64,000 nt of DNA from CAYUYV01 sp964561475 (GTDB taxonomy: Bacteria > Pseudomonadota > Alphaproteobacteria > JAJFIK01). The position numbers were made by a program, and so were the translations under genes. Positions 52,722 through 61,101 of this stretch are shown here, piece after piece. Location of the stretch: contig CAZLPU010000007.1 in NCBI GenBank assembly GCA_964561475.1, positions 26,181 through 90,180 on the forward strand, given 5' to 3'. Each line of letters opens with the position of its first letter. Within the stretch, counting starts at the first letter, position 1. The notes beneath the pieces were generated by a model. It was not told the origin of the DNA. It searched no databases and was given only the letters and a program-made list of their open reading frames with translations.

Positions 52722-53794
52722 AACGCATCGCCATTGCCCGGGCCATGGCCCTCGGTCTGTTCCGCGACACCGGTGCCCTTGCCATGGCTTTTGTCACGCC
52801 GCCGGTGGTGTTCGTGATCTTCGCTTTGATTTTTTCGCGCACCGGCGGAGCGGATCTCCAGGTCGCCGTGGCCATTGCCGACGAGGTGGGCAGCGCGGAT
52901 TCCCAGGCCGTGATCGAGGCCCTGGGCGAGGCCTCCACCATCCGCCCCGTTGGAGAGGTGCAGATCAGCCGGGCGGGAGTGGAGGCCATGCTGCGCCGTG
53001 GCGAGGCGGATGCAGCCCTGGTTTTGAGCCCGGCGCCCCAGCCCGGTCCGCCCGCCTTTTTCACGGTTCTCGAAGCGCCCTCCCGGGAAATCGCGGCCGT
53101 GGTGCTGGACGGGACCATCCGGGAGCTTTTGCGACAGAGTACCGCCGTGGCTCCGCTGCCCCTGGACCGGGTCTCCGTGGGTCCGGATTCGGTCATCCCC
53201 GTGAGCATTCCTTATTATGCCGCCGCCGTCGCGCTGCTGTTTCTGCTTCTGTCCTCGGTCCAGGGGGCGTTGAGCCTTCAGGAGGAGCGGGAAAGCGGGC
53301 TGTTCGACCGGATTACCGGCGGCCCGGGTGGGGTTCGGCCCGTGGTGGAGGGCAAGTTCCTGTTCCTCACCGTTCAGGGGGTCATCCAGGCTGCGCTGAT
53401 TTTCGCGGCGGCGATTGTGGGCTTTGGGGTCGATCTGAGCGGGGTCTGGGGGCTATGGTTCGCGACCACGGTGCTGTGCGCCGCTGCGGCGGCGGGCATG
53501 GGCATTTTACTGGTGTGTCTGTGTCGCACCAAGCGCCAGGCCCATACGATCGGGAACATTATCATTCTCATTCTGTCCGCCTTGGGCGGCAGCATGGTGC
53601 CCCGGTTCCTGATGCCCCCGGAAATGCAGGTCCTGGGCTGGGCCACCCCGAACACCTGGGGCCTCGAGGCCTATGCCGGATTTCTGTGGCGGGGTGAGGG
53701 GCCGGAGGCGCTCATCGTTCCGTTCAGCCTGCTTGCGGGTGCCGCCCTGGTCAGTCTCATTGCCGCATCCCTGATCACCCGGCGCTGGTCCTGA
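52718..53794 (+). CDS. ABC-2-type transporter permease
   Basis: 358 aa. One N-terminal membrane segment, a periplasmic region of about 150 residues, then a block of five or so membrane segments (AVALLFLLLSSVQGAL; LTVQGVIQAALIFAAAIVG; IIILILSALGGSMVP; PFSLLAGAALVSLIAASL). The ABC2_membrane_3 arrangement. ATGA overlap with the ATPase gene. Lies between crtE and crtZ, which may mean export of a pigment, a lipid or an unrelated compound. Confidence 0.85.
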   Translation: MKRIAIARAMALGLFRDTGALAMAFVTPPVVFVIFALIFSRTGGADLQVAVAIADEVGSADSQAVIEALGEASTIRPVGEVQISRAGVEAMLRRGEADAALVLSPAPQPGPPAFFTVLEAPSREIAAVVLDGTIRELLRQSTAVAPLPLDRVSVGPDSVIPVSIPYYAAAVALLFLLLSSVQGALSLQEERESGLFDRITGGPGGVRPVVEGKFLFLTVQGVIQAALIFAAAIVGFGVDLSGVWGLWFATTVLCAAAAAGMGILLVCLCRTKRQAHTIGNIIILILSALGGSMVPRFLMPPEMQVLGWATPNTWGLEAYAGFLWRGEGPEALIVPFSLLAGAALVSLIAASLITRRWS

Positions 53795-53878
53795 GCGGAC
53801 CATTCCGCGCTAGATGACCGTTCAGGGCCGATGGACTGACGGTACAAAATGGGGGCGCTGCTTTTGGGGGAAGAGGTC

Positions 53879-54364
53879 ATGATGGACTGGATGATTTACG
53901 CCGGCGTGTTTTTCGGGGCTTTCCTGGCCATGGAGGGGGTGGCCTGGGTGGTGCACCGCTATGTCATGCATGGGTTCATGTGGTTCTGGCACAAATCCCA
54001 CCACGAGCCCCACAACGATGCTCTGGAGCAGAACGATTGGTTTGCGGTCCTGTTCAGCCTGCCAGCTATTGTGGGGATTTACTTCGGCCTGCGGGGCTAT
54101 CCGGTTCTGCTGGCCCTGGGGCTGGGCGTCACCGCCTACGGCTTTTTCTATTTCCTTGCCCATGACGTGCTGGTCCACCGCCGGGTGAAAATCCTGCCCG
54201 TGCCCAAAAAGGGCTATCTGGCCCGACTGCATGAGGCCCACATGCTCCATCACGTGGTGCGCAGCCGGGACGGGGCCGTATCCTTCGGCTTTCTCTACGC
54301 TCCCAAGCCCTCCCATCTCCGGGCTCTCCTCGACCGGAAGCGCCAGGAAACAGCGGAAAGCTGA
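53879..54364 (+). CDS. crtZ: beta-carotene 3-hydroxylase
   Basis: 161 aa. Non-haem di-iron membrane enzyme converting beta-carotene to zeaxanthin. His clusters: HRYVMHGFMWFWHKSHHEPH, AHDVLVHRR, and HEAHMLHH. Four hydrophobic segments. ATG 53879 (or 53882) follows GGGGGAAGAGG. It is the only carotenoid-modifying enzyme visible; no crtW ketolase is present. Confidence 0.93.
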   Translation: MMDWMIYAGVFFGAFLAMEGVAWVVHRYVMHGFMWFWHKSHHEPHNDALEQNDWFAVLFSLPAIVGIYFGLRGYPVLLALGLGVTAYGFFYFLAHDVLVHRRVKILPVPKKGYLARLHEAHMLHHVVRSRDGAVSFGFLYAPKPSHLRALLDRKRQETAES

Positions 54365-54404
54365 AAATCCAGCCTCTGTCGAAAAATGCAGTACGACCAG
54401 CCGG

Positions 54405-55289
54405 TCAATGGGGCCCTGGTGCCCCTTTGGCATTGCCGGCTCCCGGTGACGGTTCTGCGGAAGAATGGGCGAGGTCCTTCTCCACGGCGCGGACCGCATC
54501 GAAAAAGGCCTGACGGGCATCGGCCGCGAAGGGGTTTTCCAACTCGATCGCCCGGAACAGGGCCGCACTGTCATGCTGGATGAAGCCCACTGCCTCGCGC
54601 AGGAGGTCATAGCTGATGGTGGTCTGGTCGAAGTGGCCCAGGTCCATGGTCAGGATGGTCTTGCCGATCAGGTGGGTCAGGCCCTGGACATAGGCCAGTT
54701 CCCGGTCGTGGCGCTCGGGCGTGGTCTCGATCACCGTGAGCCCTAAAGTGTCCCGGCAGAATGCGGCCACGCCCGGCAACCGGTTTCCGCGCACAGGACA
54801 GAGGCTGATCTTGTGGCCCTCGATCCCCGCCTTGGCACTCTGGGGACCGAACAGGGGGTGGGTGCCCACGCAGTCCACATGATCGGGGAGGATGCGCGCC
54901 AGGGCCTGGGTCGGCTTGACCTTCACCGACGCCACATCCAGCACCAGAGTGCCCAGACGCAGGAGCGGAGCGATGGCCGCCGCTGTCTCTTCAATGGCCT
55001 GAACGGGGACCGCGAGAATAACAATGTCGCTTTGAACGCAGTCTTCCAGTGAGGCCGGTTCGGCTCCGAAACGGTTTTTCAGATCGGTCAGATCGGTATG
55101 CGGATCATGGACCTGAATGGAAAAATGAGGGGCGAGATGGGCCATCATGAAACGCCCGAACGCCCCGGCACCCAGAAGGCCCAAGGTCTGGCTGTTGGTC
55201 TGATCTGCGGTCTGATCTGCGCTCTGGCCGAGAGTGTCCTTCGTCAGGGTGCTGCCGGCTGGGCCTTGGGCGCCATCGGGGTCGGCCAT
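54405..55289 (-). CDS. tyrA: prephenate/arogenate dehydrogenase
   Basis: 294 aa. Tyrosine pathway, NAD(P) oxidative decarboxylation. LGLLGAGAFGRFMMAHL is the cofactor motif; DVASVKVKP, GTHPLFGP and YVQGLTHLIGK are typical TyrA blocks with the catalytic His residues. An N-terminal 35-residue polar leader (ADQTADQTNSQT) comes from a tandem 12-bp repeat. ATG 55289 follows a GGAG site. Confidence 0.87.
   Translation of the reverse strand: MADPDGAQGPAGSTLTKDTLGQSADQTADQTNSQTLGLLGAGAFGRFMMAHLAPHFSIQVHDPHTDLTDLKNRFGAEPASLEDCVQSDIVILAVPVQAIEETAAAIAPLLRLGTLVLDVASVKVKPTQALARILPDHVDCVGTHPLFGPQSAKAGIEGHKISLCPVRGNRLPGVAAFCRDTLGLTVIETTPERHDRELAYVQGLTHLIGKTILTMDLGHFDQTTISYDLLREAVGFIQHDSAALFRAIELENPFAADARQAFFDAVRAVEKDLAHSSAEPSPGAGNAKGAPGPH
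55197..55220. repeat. 12-bp tandem duplication in the tyrA leader
   Basis: GGTCTGATCTGC twice in succession, encoding DQTADQT on the minus strand. Confidence 0.8.
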
Positions 55290-55718
55290 GGTAAGGATCT
55301 CCGTTTCTTGGGTTTGGTCACGTGGCGCCGTTTGAAAGGCGGTGCGATGGGTTCCGATTCGCCGGGTCTGCCAAGCTGCTTCCCTTAGCATACTGGTCAG
55401 AGCGTGCTCCATTCTGATGAGGTCAACCTTCCGGTCACGATTCAATCTCCCTTAGTGGCCGACACATCTCATGAGGGGCCGTTTCAAGGGGCGCGATCCG
55501 GCGGCGGCGCAACCATCGCTTTAAGGCGCAGGAATGTGCCCTTCACGCGGGACAGGCTTGCGCCGGGTGCATGTCATCGTGGATCTTAATGGACTGCGTT
55601 ATTTGCCGGCCCTTGGTCCGGCTCGCCAGACCCGCCTGAATGGCACCCACCCTTATTGACTTCTATCCCCGCTGGCTCCGGTCCGAGGGGAGGCGTCCGG
55701 ATCAACGGAGAAGACGAA
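55290..55718. other. divergent intergenic region between tyrA and the epimerase gene
   Basis: About 430 bases, no supported gene. Open frames here are extensions of tyrA or the epimerase without coding character. Likely carries promoters for both. Confidence 0.4.
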
Positions 55719-56729
55719 ATGCAAATGGACAAGGACGGCCTCGTTCTGGTGACCGGTGGCGGCGGTTTTATCGGCGGACATATCATCCACTCTCTCCTGG
55801 CCCAGGGCTTCACCTCCGTCCGGGGGGTAGACGTGAAACCCTTGAATGAGTGGTACCAGCTCCATGGGGCCGCGGAGAATCATCAGCTTGATTGCCGGGA
55901 TCTGGACCAGTGCCGCCGGGCGGTCCGGGGCGCGCGCTACATCTTCAACATGGCCGCCGACATGGGCGGCATGGGCTTCATGGACAGCCAAAAGACCGCG
56001 TGCATGCTCTCGGTGGTGATCAACAGCCACATGCTGGCGGCGGCCAGCGAAACGGGAGAGGTAGCGCGGTTCTTCTATCCATCCTCCGCCTGCATCTACC
56101 CCACCTCCCGGCAATATGAATCCGCCGACAGACCGTTCACCGAAAGCGATGCCTATCCTGCGGACGCCGAAGACGGTTATGGCTGGGAAAAACTGTTCAG
56201 TGAGCGGATGTGCCGCCATTTCCGGGAGGATTGCGGCATCGAGACCCGGGTGGCCCGCTATCAGAATGTCTACGGCCCTCTGGGGGCGTGGCGCTGCGGC
56301 CGGGAAAAGGCGCCCGCTGCCCTGTGCCGGAAAGTGGCGGAAGCCAAGATCACCGGCCACCATGAAATCGAGATCTGGGGGGATGGGGAGCAGACCCGGT
56401 CGTTCATGTATGTGGATGATTGCGTTACAGGCACCCAGCTCATTGCCTGCGGTGATGAGGCGAGCCCCATCAATCTGGGCCGGGACGAAACCATCACCAT
56501 CAACCAGCTTGTTTCCATCGTGGAAGCCGCAGCCGGGATCACCCTGAAACGCAACTACAAACTCGATGCGCCCCAGGGCGTGCGCGGCCGCAGTTCCGAC
56601 CACACCTTGCTCACGTCCCTGACGGGCTGGACGCCGGACATCACCCTGGCCAGCGGCATGGAACGCACCTTCCGCTGGATCTACGACGAGGCCCTGCGCA
56701 CAGGCCATATGCCAGCGGCGGCGCGGTAA
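55719..56729 (+). CDS. GDP-mannose 3,5-epimerase-like SDR enzyme
   Basis: 336 aa. Close in motif order to plant-type GDP-mannose 3,5-epimerase, which makes GDP-L-galactose: VTGGGGFIGGHI, FNMAADMGGMGFM, SSACIYP with Cys125, YGWEK with Tyr154 and Lys158, REKAPAALCRK, GDGEQTRSFMYVDDC, GVRGRSSDH. The AADMGGMGF and REKAPAA blocks separate it from GMD and other epimerases. GDP-mannose could come from the manC gene in this window. ATG 55719 follows GGAGAAG. Confidence 0.87.
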   Translation: MQMDKDGLVLVTGGGGFIGGHIIHSLLAQGFTSVRGVDVKPLNEWYQLHGAAENHQLDCRDLDQCRRAVRGARYIFNMAADMGGMGFMDSQKTACMLSVVINSHMLAAASETGEVARFFYPSSACIYPTSRQYESADRPFTESDAYPADAEDGYGWEKLFSERMCRHFREDCGIETRVARYQNVYGPLGAWRCGREKAPAALCRKVAEAKITGHHEIEIWGDGEQTRSFMYVDDCVTGTQLIACGDEASPINLGRDETITINQLVSIVEAAAGITLKRNYKLDAPQGVRGRSSDHTLLTSLTGWTPDITLASGMERTFRWIYDEALRTGHMPAAAR

Positions 56730-56828
56730 CCGGTCCGCCAAGCGGTCTCAATCCGTATTCGAATGACGTCTTGCCACCTCCTGCGCCACCTGCCGGGAGG
56801 TACTGCGCCCTATGGGCTACAAAACGGC

Positions 56829-56860
56829 AGAGCCGGTCCCGTTTTAACGGAACCGGCTCT
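56829..56860 (-). terminator. terminator downstream of a leftward membrane-protein gene
   Basis: AGAGCCGGTCCCGTT and AACGGAACCGGCTCT form a 15-bp stem with one wobble pair and a 2-base loop. On the minus strand it is followed by GCCGTTTTG. Could also stop rightward reading from the epimerase gene. Confidence 0.7.
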
Positions 56861-56886
56861 CGCGCGAGGGGCGTGCCCCCCCTTGG

Positions 56887-57567
56887 TCAGATGACGCCCT
56901 TGGCGCGGGCTTCCTCGTAATAGACCCGGGCGAACAGGAAGAAGCCCACCACCAGGAACAGGTAGCGGACGAGCTGGAGGCTTTCGCCGTATCCATCCGT
57001 GGGGGAGACGTTCATGACCGCGCCGAGAACCGGCAGACCGATCCAGAGACCGAGCTTGAGCATGCCCCGGGTCACGTCCCAGTAGGGAATGAGGAAGGCA
57101 AACAGGAACAGGGCCAGATAGCCCACATTCCATTTCAGCAGGCTGGCGGCCTGGCGGGCGGCGATTTCCCCTTGGGTTACCGCACCGCCTGCCTCGAGGG
57201 TGTTCAGCATCCGGAGAATGTCCATGTTCTCCATGGTGTCCAGAACGCCGAGCAAGACCACCAGGGCACCCACCGGGATTACCAGGGGCCGGGCGTGATC
57301 GGTGGTGATCGCCAGGGCACCGATGATGAGGGCGCTCACATAGGTCAGGATGAACAGGGTGTCGACGGCGATGATGATCCGCAGGGTGTCGGCGGCGTTC
57401 AGCAGGGTCTGGCTGTAGACCCCCACATCCCGCAGGGATTCGAAATACTGCTGGGTGATGAGACCGGGGATCGCCAGGGTGGCGATGGCCAGACCCGCCA
57501 GGATCAGGGCGGCCACCAGGGAACAACGCGCAGCCGGGCGCAAGAGAATATGTTGATTGATGAACAT
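56887..57567 (-). CDS. polytopic membrane protein, unknown
   Basis: 226 aa with about seven hydrophobic segments, including LVAALILAGLAIATLAIPGL, TLFILTYVSALIIGALAI, PLVIPVGALVVLLGVL and YLALFLFAFLIPYW. No family recognised. ATG 57567 follows GGGAGGGG; the open frame extends to 57669. Ends just before a good terminator, so it is probably monocistronic. Confidence 0.7.
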   Translation of the reverse strand: MFINQHILLRPAARCSLVAALILAGLAIATLAIPGLITQQYFESLRDVGVYSQTLLNAADTLRIIIAVDTLFILTYVSALIIGALAITTDHARPLVIPVGALVVLLGVLDTMENMDILRMLNTLEAGGAVTQGEIAARQAASLLKWNVGYLALFLFAFLIPYWDVTRGMLKLGLWIGLPVLGAVMNVSPTDGYGESLQLVRYLFLVVGFFLFARVYYEEARAKGVI

Positions 57568-57832
57568 GGCGACGAACCCCTCCCAAACCGGCTTTCCGCC
57601 CGGATCTGCCAGAGGCCCGATCTCCCCAGGAACCCTTGCAGGGACCATAACGAGCACCGGTGGGGACACCAGCGCGGGGGACGGGCCGAGAACCAGGGTC
57701 CTGGAACTGAGGCCATTCGTCGGCCGCCTCCCGTGCGAGGACCCTCTGAAGCTCTATAGTAGCACAGGACGGCTGGGGCGGCTGCCCTGGCAGGGAAAAA
57801 CCGGGGCGGGAATATCGGATGGGTGGCACATT

Positions 57833-57872
57833 ACCTCTTTGGGCAGGACCGGACCTCTTTGGGCAGGACCGG
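57833..57872. repeat. perfect 20-bp tandem duplication
   Basis: The 20-mer beginning ACCTCTTTGGGC occurs twice without a mismatch, upstream of the MaoC gene. Confidence 0.95.
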
Positions 57873-57923
57873 CCCCAACCAGAGAGGCCGCTTTATCAAG
57901 CCCGGCATTCAGGGAGCCCGCCG

Positions 57924-58412
57924 ATGAACCCCCAGGACCCATCTTTTGCCCCCGAGGATCACCTGACAGCCCCCGTGCGCGGCTTTGAGGATCTGGTCAT
58001 CGGGGAGCGTTTCGTCCTCCCGTCAAGGACGGTGACCGACGCGCATTTTTCCGCTTTCCAGGCCCTGAGCGGGGACAACCACCCCATCCATTACGACCGG
58101 CATTACTGCGCCCGGCAGGGACACCGGAATCTTCTGGCCCACGGGCTTCAGGTGCTGTGTTTCACGGCGGCGGGCGCCGGGGCCTTTCCCCATATGGTCG
58201 GGGACAGCCTGATCGGCTTCATCGAAGTGACCGCCCGGTTCAAGGGAGCGGTTTATGTCGGCGACACACTCTATCCCGCCTTGCGGGTGACCGGCCTCAC
58301 ACCCCAGACCACCTCCGGGGTGGTGACCATGGCCGCCACGGTTCACAATCACGACCGCGCCCTAGTGCTGGACGGGGAGCACAAGTATCTCCTCCGTCTC
58401 AAGACGGGTTAA
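57924..58412 (+). CDS. MaoC-family hot-dog dehydratase-like protein
   Basis: 162 aa. The hydratase motif SGDNHPIHYD holds the catalytic Asp and His, with AHGLQVLCF and the ARFKGAVYVGDTLYP strand afterwards. Members hydrate enoyl-CoA or dehydrate 3-hydroxyacyl thioesters. ATG 57924 follows AGGGAG. Ends 4 bases from the convergent GST gene. Confidence 0.83.
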   Translation: MNPQDPSFAPEDHLTAPVRGFEDLVIGERFVLPSRTVTDAHFSAFQALSGDNHPIHYDRHYCARQGHRNLLAHGLQVLCFTAAGAGAFPHMVGDSLIGFIEVTARFKGAVYVGDTLYPALRVTGLTPQTTSGVVTMAATVHNHDRALVLDGEHKYLLRLKTG

Positions 58413-58416
58413 CCCC

Positions 58417-59049
58417 TCACCAGCGCAGGACCGACTGGGCGGCGGGGCGCTCCCGGTAGCGCTGGTCCCAGGCCCTCAGATGGGTCCGGTCGCCGATCAG
58501 GTCCGCCTCGATGAACCGGATGAACTGGAGGGCGGCCTGGAGGGTGCAATCGGCCAGGGAAACCTCCGGACCGGTCAGGTTGGGCCGTCCGTCCGTGAGC
58601 TGTGCTTCCATATAGTCCAGGGGTGTCGCCAGGGAGTCTTCGATCTGGGCGGCGAGTTCCGGCTGGGGCGGGTAGCCCAGGGGTGATTTTTTGGCATGGG
58701 CATATTGGCCCATGGGGATGGCCAGCCGCACATCCGCGATCCGCTCCAGATCCCGGGCGTGGGCCCGTTCCTCCGTCGTTCCCCTCAGCAGGGCCCCATC
58801 GGGAAACCGTTCCTCCAGATACTGAATGATCGCCAGGGATTCCAGAATATGGCTGCCGTCCTCCAGTTCGAGCACGGGCAGGGTGCCGAAGGGGTTGCGG
58901 GCCAGATGGGCCGGCTCCCGGTGGCGGCCTTTGAGGGTGTTCACCACCACCTGCTCAATGGGCAGATCCGTACCCAGATGAGCCCGCTCGGCAATGTAAA
59001 GCATGACTTTTGTGGGGTTGGGTGCCAGGGGCACCATGTAGAGTTTCAT
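58417..59049 (-). CDS. glutathione S-transferase family protein
   Basis: 210 aa. Thioredoxin-like N-domain (MKLYMVPLAPNPTKVMLYIAE; NPFGTLPVLELEDG; ESLAIIQYLEERFPDG) and an all-helical C-domain from about residue 90. The catalytic Ser/Tyr/Cys is not certain. ATG 59049 follows GGAGGTG. Confidence 0.86.
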   Translation of the reverse strand: MKLYMVPLAPNPTKVMLYIAERAHLGTDLPIEQVVVNTLKGRHREPAHLARNPFGTLPVLELEDGSHILESLAIIQYLEERFPDGALLRGTTEERAHARDLERIADVRLAIPMGQYAHAKKSPLGYPPQPELAAQIEDSLATPLDYMEAQLTDGRPNLTGPEVSLADCTLQAALQFIRFIEADLIGDRTHLRAWDQRYRERPAAQSVLRW

Positions 59050-59385
59050 CGGGCCGCACCTCCATGATGGCTTCTGTTTCCCTCAGCATACCGCCACTTG
59101 ATGGGGGCGGCCAGATGCCAGGCACCGGTTCCGGCCATTGAGGCTCTTGGTCAAGTTCACCATGAATAAATGCAGGCTTCAGGTCAAAGGCCGGCCGATT
59201 GATCATGAGTTTGCGTAATGCCCTCGTGCGATTGGGCGCTGGAGTGGGGTCAACATCGAGCAATTGCCCAGAGTGTTTCCAGGAAAGAGCATGATAATCA
59301 CTCGCAGAAATAGGGTCCAGACTGGGTTTGACATCCTTCTTCTGCGTTTTATGTGCTGGGGTGTTGCACAAGACAGGAGGTCATC
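59050..59385. other. intergenic region with a promoter for the small Cys protein
   Basis: No gene is supported in this stretch, which separates the leftward GST gene from the rightward small Cys-protein gene. Its main feature is the promoter-like pair at 59328-59355. Confidence 0.4.
59328..59355 (+). promoter_or_regulatory. sigma70-like promoter
   Basis: TTGACA, a 16-base spacer, and TATGTG lie about 30 bases before the small Cys-protein gene at 59386. Confidence 0.45.
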
Positions 59386-59556
59386 ATGCAATGTACTGAA
59401 TGCCGGTTCTTCCATAATCAACACAAGCAGTGCCGTCGCCATGCGCCTGCGCCCCAGAGCGGTGGCAAGGATGCGGTCTGGCCGACGGTCGCGGAAACTG
59501 ATTGGTGCGGCGAATTTGTTGCGGATGAAAAGGCGGCTGCAAAGCGCGCTGCCTGA
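59386..59556 (+). CDS. small Cys-rich protein
   Basis: 56 aa with a perfect GGAGG site before ATG 59386. Cysteines in CTECRFF (C-x2-C), QCRRHAP and DWCGEF give four Cys that could bind a metal. The pattern of CxxC, CRRHAP, WPTV and DWCGEF recurs in small uncharacterised bacterial proteins. Role unknown. Confidence 0.75.
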   Translation: MQCTECRFFHNQHKQCRRHAPAPQSGGKDAVWPTVAETDWCGEFVADEKAAAKRAA

Positions 59557-59694
59557 CCAGTGGCGATCATCGGGCGTGTCCATGGGGCACGCCCGATTTC
59601 GTTCACCATGCTGTATCGTATCCCGGGTAAGTTGACTGCGTTTCCGGCCTGCCGAAAAGGCACAGCCGCCTTTTTAGGATAAGGGGTACTGGTG

Positions 59695-60387
59695 ATGTCC
59701 ATGTATGATGATGTCGCGTCTCAGTGGTGGTCCGATGATATCCGGTGGGTGCGTACACTGAAAAATCTCGTTCCGGCCCGTTTGTCCTGGTTCAACACCC
59801 ATGTGGACTGGTCGGGAAAGTCGGTTCTGGACCTGGGCTGTGCCGGTGGCTTCATGGCTGAAGCAATCGCGGCTGAGGGAGCGGCAGTCACCGGGATTGA
59901 TCCGGCCTCACAGGCTATCGAGGCTGCCCGGCGTCACGCTGAAAGCGGCGGCCTTGATATTCAGTATGATGTGGGTGTGGGCGAAGCGCTTCCCTATGAG
60001 GACAGCAGTTTCGACAGGGTGGTCTGCGTTGATGTGCTTGAGCATGTTTCGGATCTTCAGCAGGTGCTTGGGGAAATCAGCCGGGTGCTGAAACCAGGGG
60101 GCGTGTTTCTGTTCGACACCGTGAACCGCACTTTTATAGCCTGGTTTGCCGGGATCCTTGTTGCTGAAAATATCATCCGCATTCTGCCGAAAGGCACCCA
60201 CGAGGCAAACTTGTTTATCAAGCCGGAGGAATTGGTTGCGGGGCTGAAAAAGGCGGGTCTCACGCCCGGTCCCATGTGCGGCCTTGGTCCCACGGGGATC
60301 AACCGGCGCGGCGATTTTGTTTTCGGTAAATTTCCGTTGAAATCCGTTTTGTATATGGGCGTTGCGTATAAGCCAGAGTCAAACTGA
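59695..60387 (+). CDS. UbiG-like SAM methyltransferase
   Basis: 230 aa from ATG 59695 (GTG 59692 and ATG 59701 are alternatives). Motif I LDLGCAGGFMAEAIA, GIDPAS, then DRVVCVDVLEHV and LKPGGVFLFDTVNRT, as in UbiG-type O-methyltransferases of quinone synthesis. No other ubi gene is near, so it may act on another substrate. Confidence 0.8.
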   Translation: MSMYDDVASQWWSDDIRWVRTLKNLVPARLSWFNTHVDWSGKSVLDLGCAGGFMAEAIAAEGAAVTGIDPASQAIEAARRHAESGGLDIQYDVGVGEALPYEDSSFDRVVCVDVLEHVSDLQQVLGEISRVLKPGGVFLFDTVNRTFIAWFAGILVAENIIRILPKGTHEANLFIKPEELVAGLKKAGLTPGPMCGLGPTGINRRGDFVFGKFPLKSVLYMGVAYKPESN

Positions 60388-60719
60388 AGCGCGCGGCCAG
60401 ATGGTTCTCCGGCTCTTCCCCGCTGGTGTCATTTCCATAAGGATGACACCAGCAAGAATGATCGGTCAGGCAAGCAAGTCTTCAAACAAATAAGCGTATC
60501 GCCGGTGCTGCGCTCGATCCTGATCTAATGCAAGGCCTCCCCGCTGACGGAAAAAGTCATCATTATGGTGGGCGTCCCTGGTGGCAGGTTTCTGCAGGTG
60601 ATCCGTACGCTGTGGTGTGTGTTCCAAGGTGCTCATTGTTTATCTCTCTCCGTATCAGTGGACCCAAATGAGACGGCTCGCGCCGCGAGGGAGACCATGG
60701 GGCGTGCCTTATCTTCAAC
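60388..60719. other. intergenic region with a hairpin
   Basis: About 330 bases without a supported gene. It contains the hairpin at 60422-60453. Confidence 0.4.
60422..60453 (+). terminator. 11-bp perfect hairpin after the UbiG-like gene
   Basis: GCTGGTGTCAT and ATGACACCAGC with a 10-base loop, 35 bases beyond the stop. It lacks a T-run; it may be a Rho-dependent or structural end. Confidence 0.5.
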
Positions 60720-60905
60720 TCAAATGGCGGGTTGCACGGACGTGTCTTGAGTGGTGAAGGCGGCGTTCAAACGTCTTGCCTGGTGTTCCAGCACTGTGGC
60801 GTGCTGGGCCAATGTGTCGCGCGCATCCTCTTCCCGCAGAATTTCTGCCTGGCGCTGAAGAAGCGTTCCCAAATCTCGCCAATAGATGACTTCCGTCGTG
60901 CGCAT
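60720..60905 (-). CDS. small helical protein, unknown
   Basis: 61 aa. Starts MRTTEVIYWRDL and is mostly charged helix (LLQRQAEILREEDARD), possibly a coiled coil. ATG 60905 follows a strong GGAGGG site, which supports it over the longer open frame to 61169. Confidence 0.65.
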   Translation of the reverse strand: MRTTEVIYWRDLGTLLQRQAEILREEDARDTLAQHATVLEHQARRLNAAFTTQDTSVQPAI

Positions 60906-61101
60906 CTTACCCTCCGTGTTGTGTGCAGAGGATACGGCGGCGTGGCGCCGTTGGATTGCCGGACCATCCCTGAAGACATATTCTTTTCGGCCCAGGCCAC
61001 AATGCCGCACACGAAGGATGTTCAGGTGCGGCAGACCTGTCCAGTCAACTCGGCTTCGCAACAGCGCAGGTGTATGGCGTTTGGTTCCACCCGCAGCGAT
61101 G

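Noticed and set aside
3596..54364. a photosynthesis gene cluster
   Set aside because: Only carotenoid genes are present; no bch, puf or puh genes and no PpsR motif at crtE-crtI.
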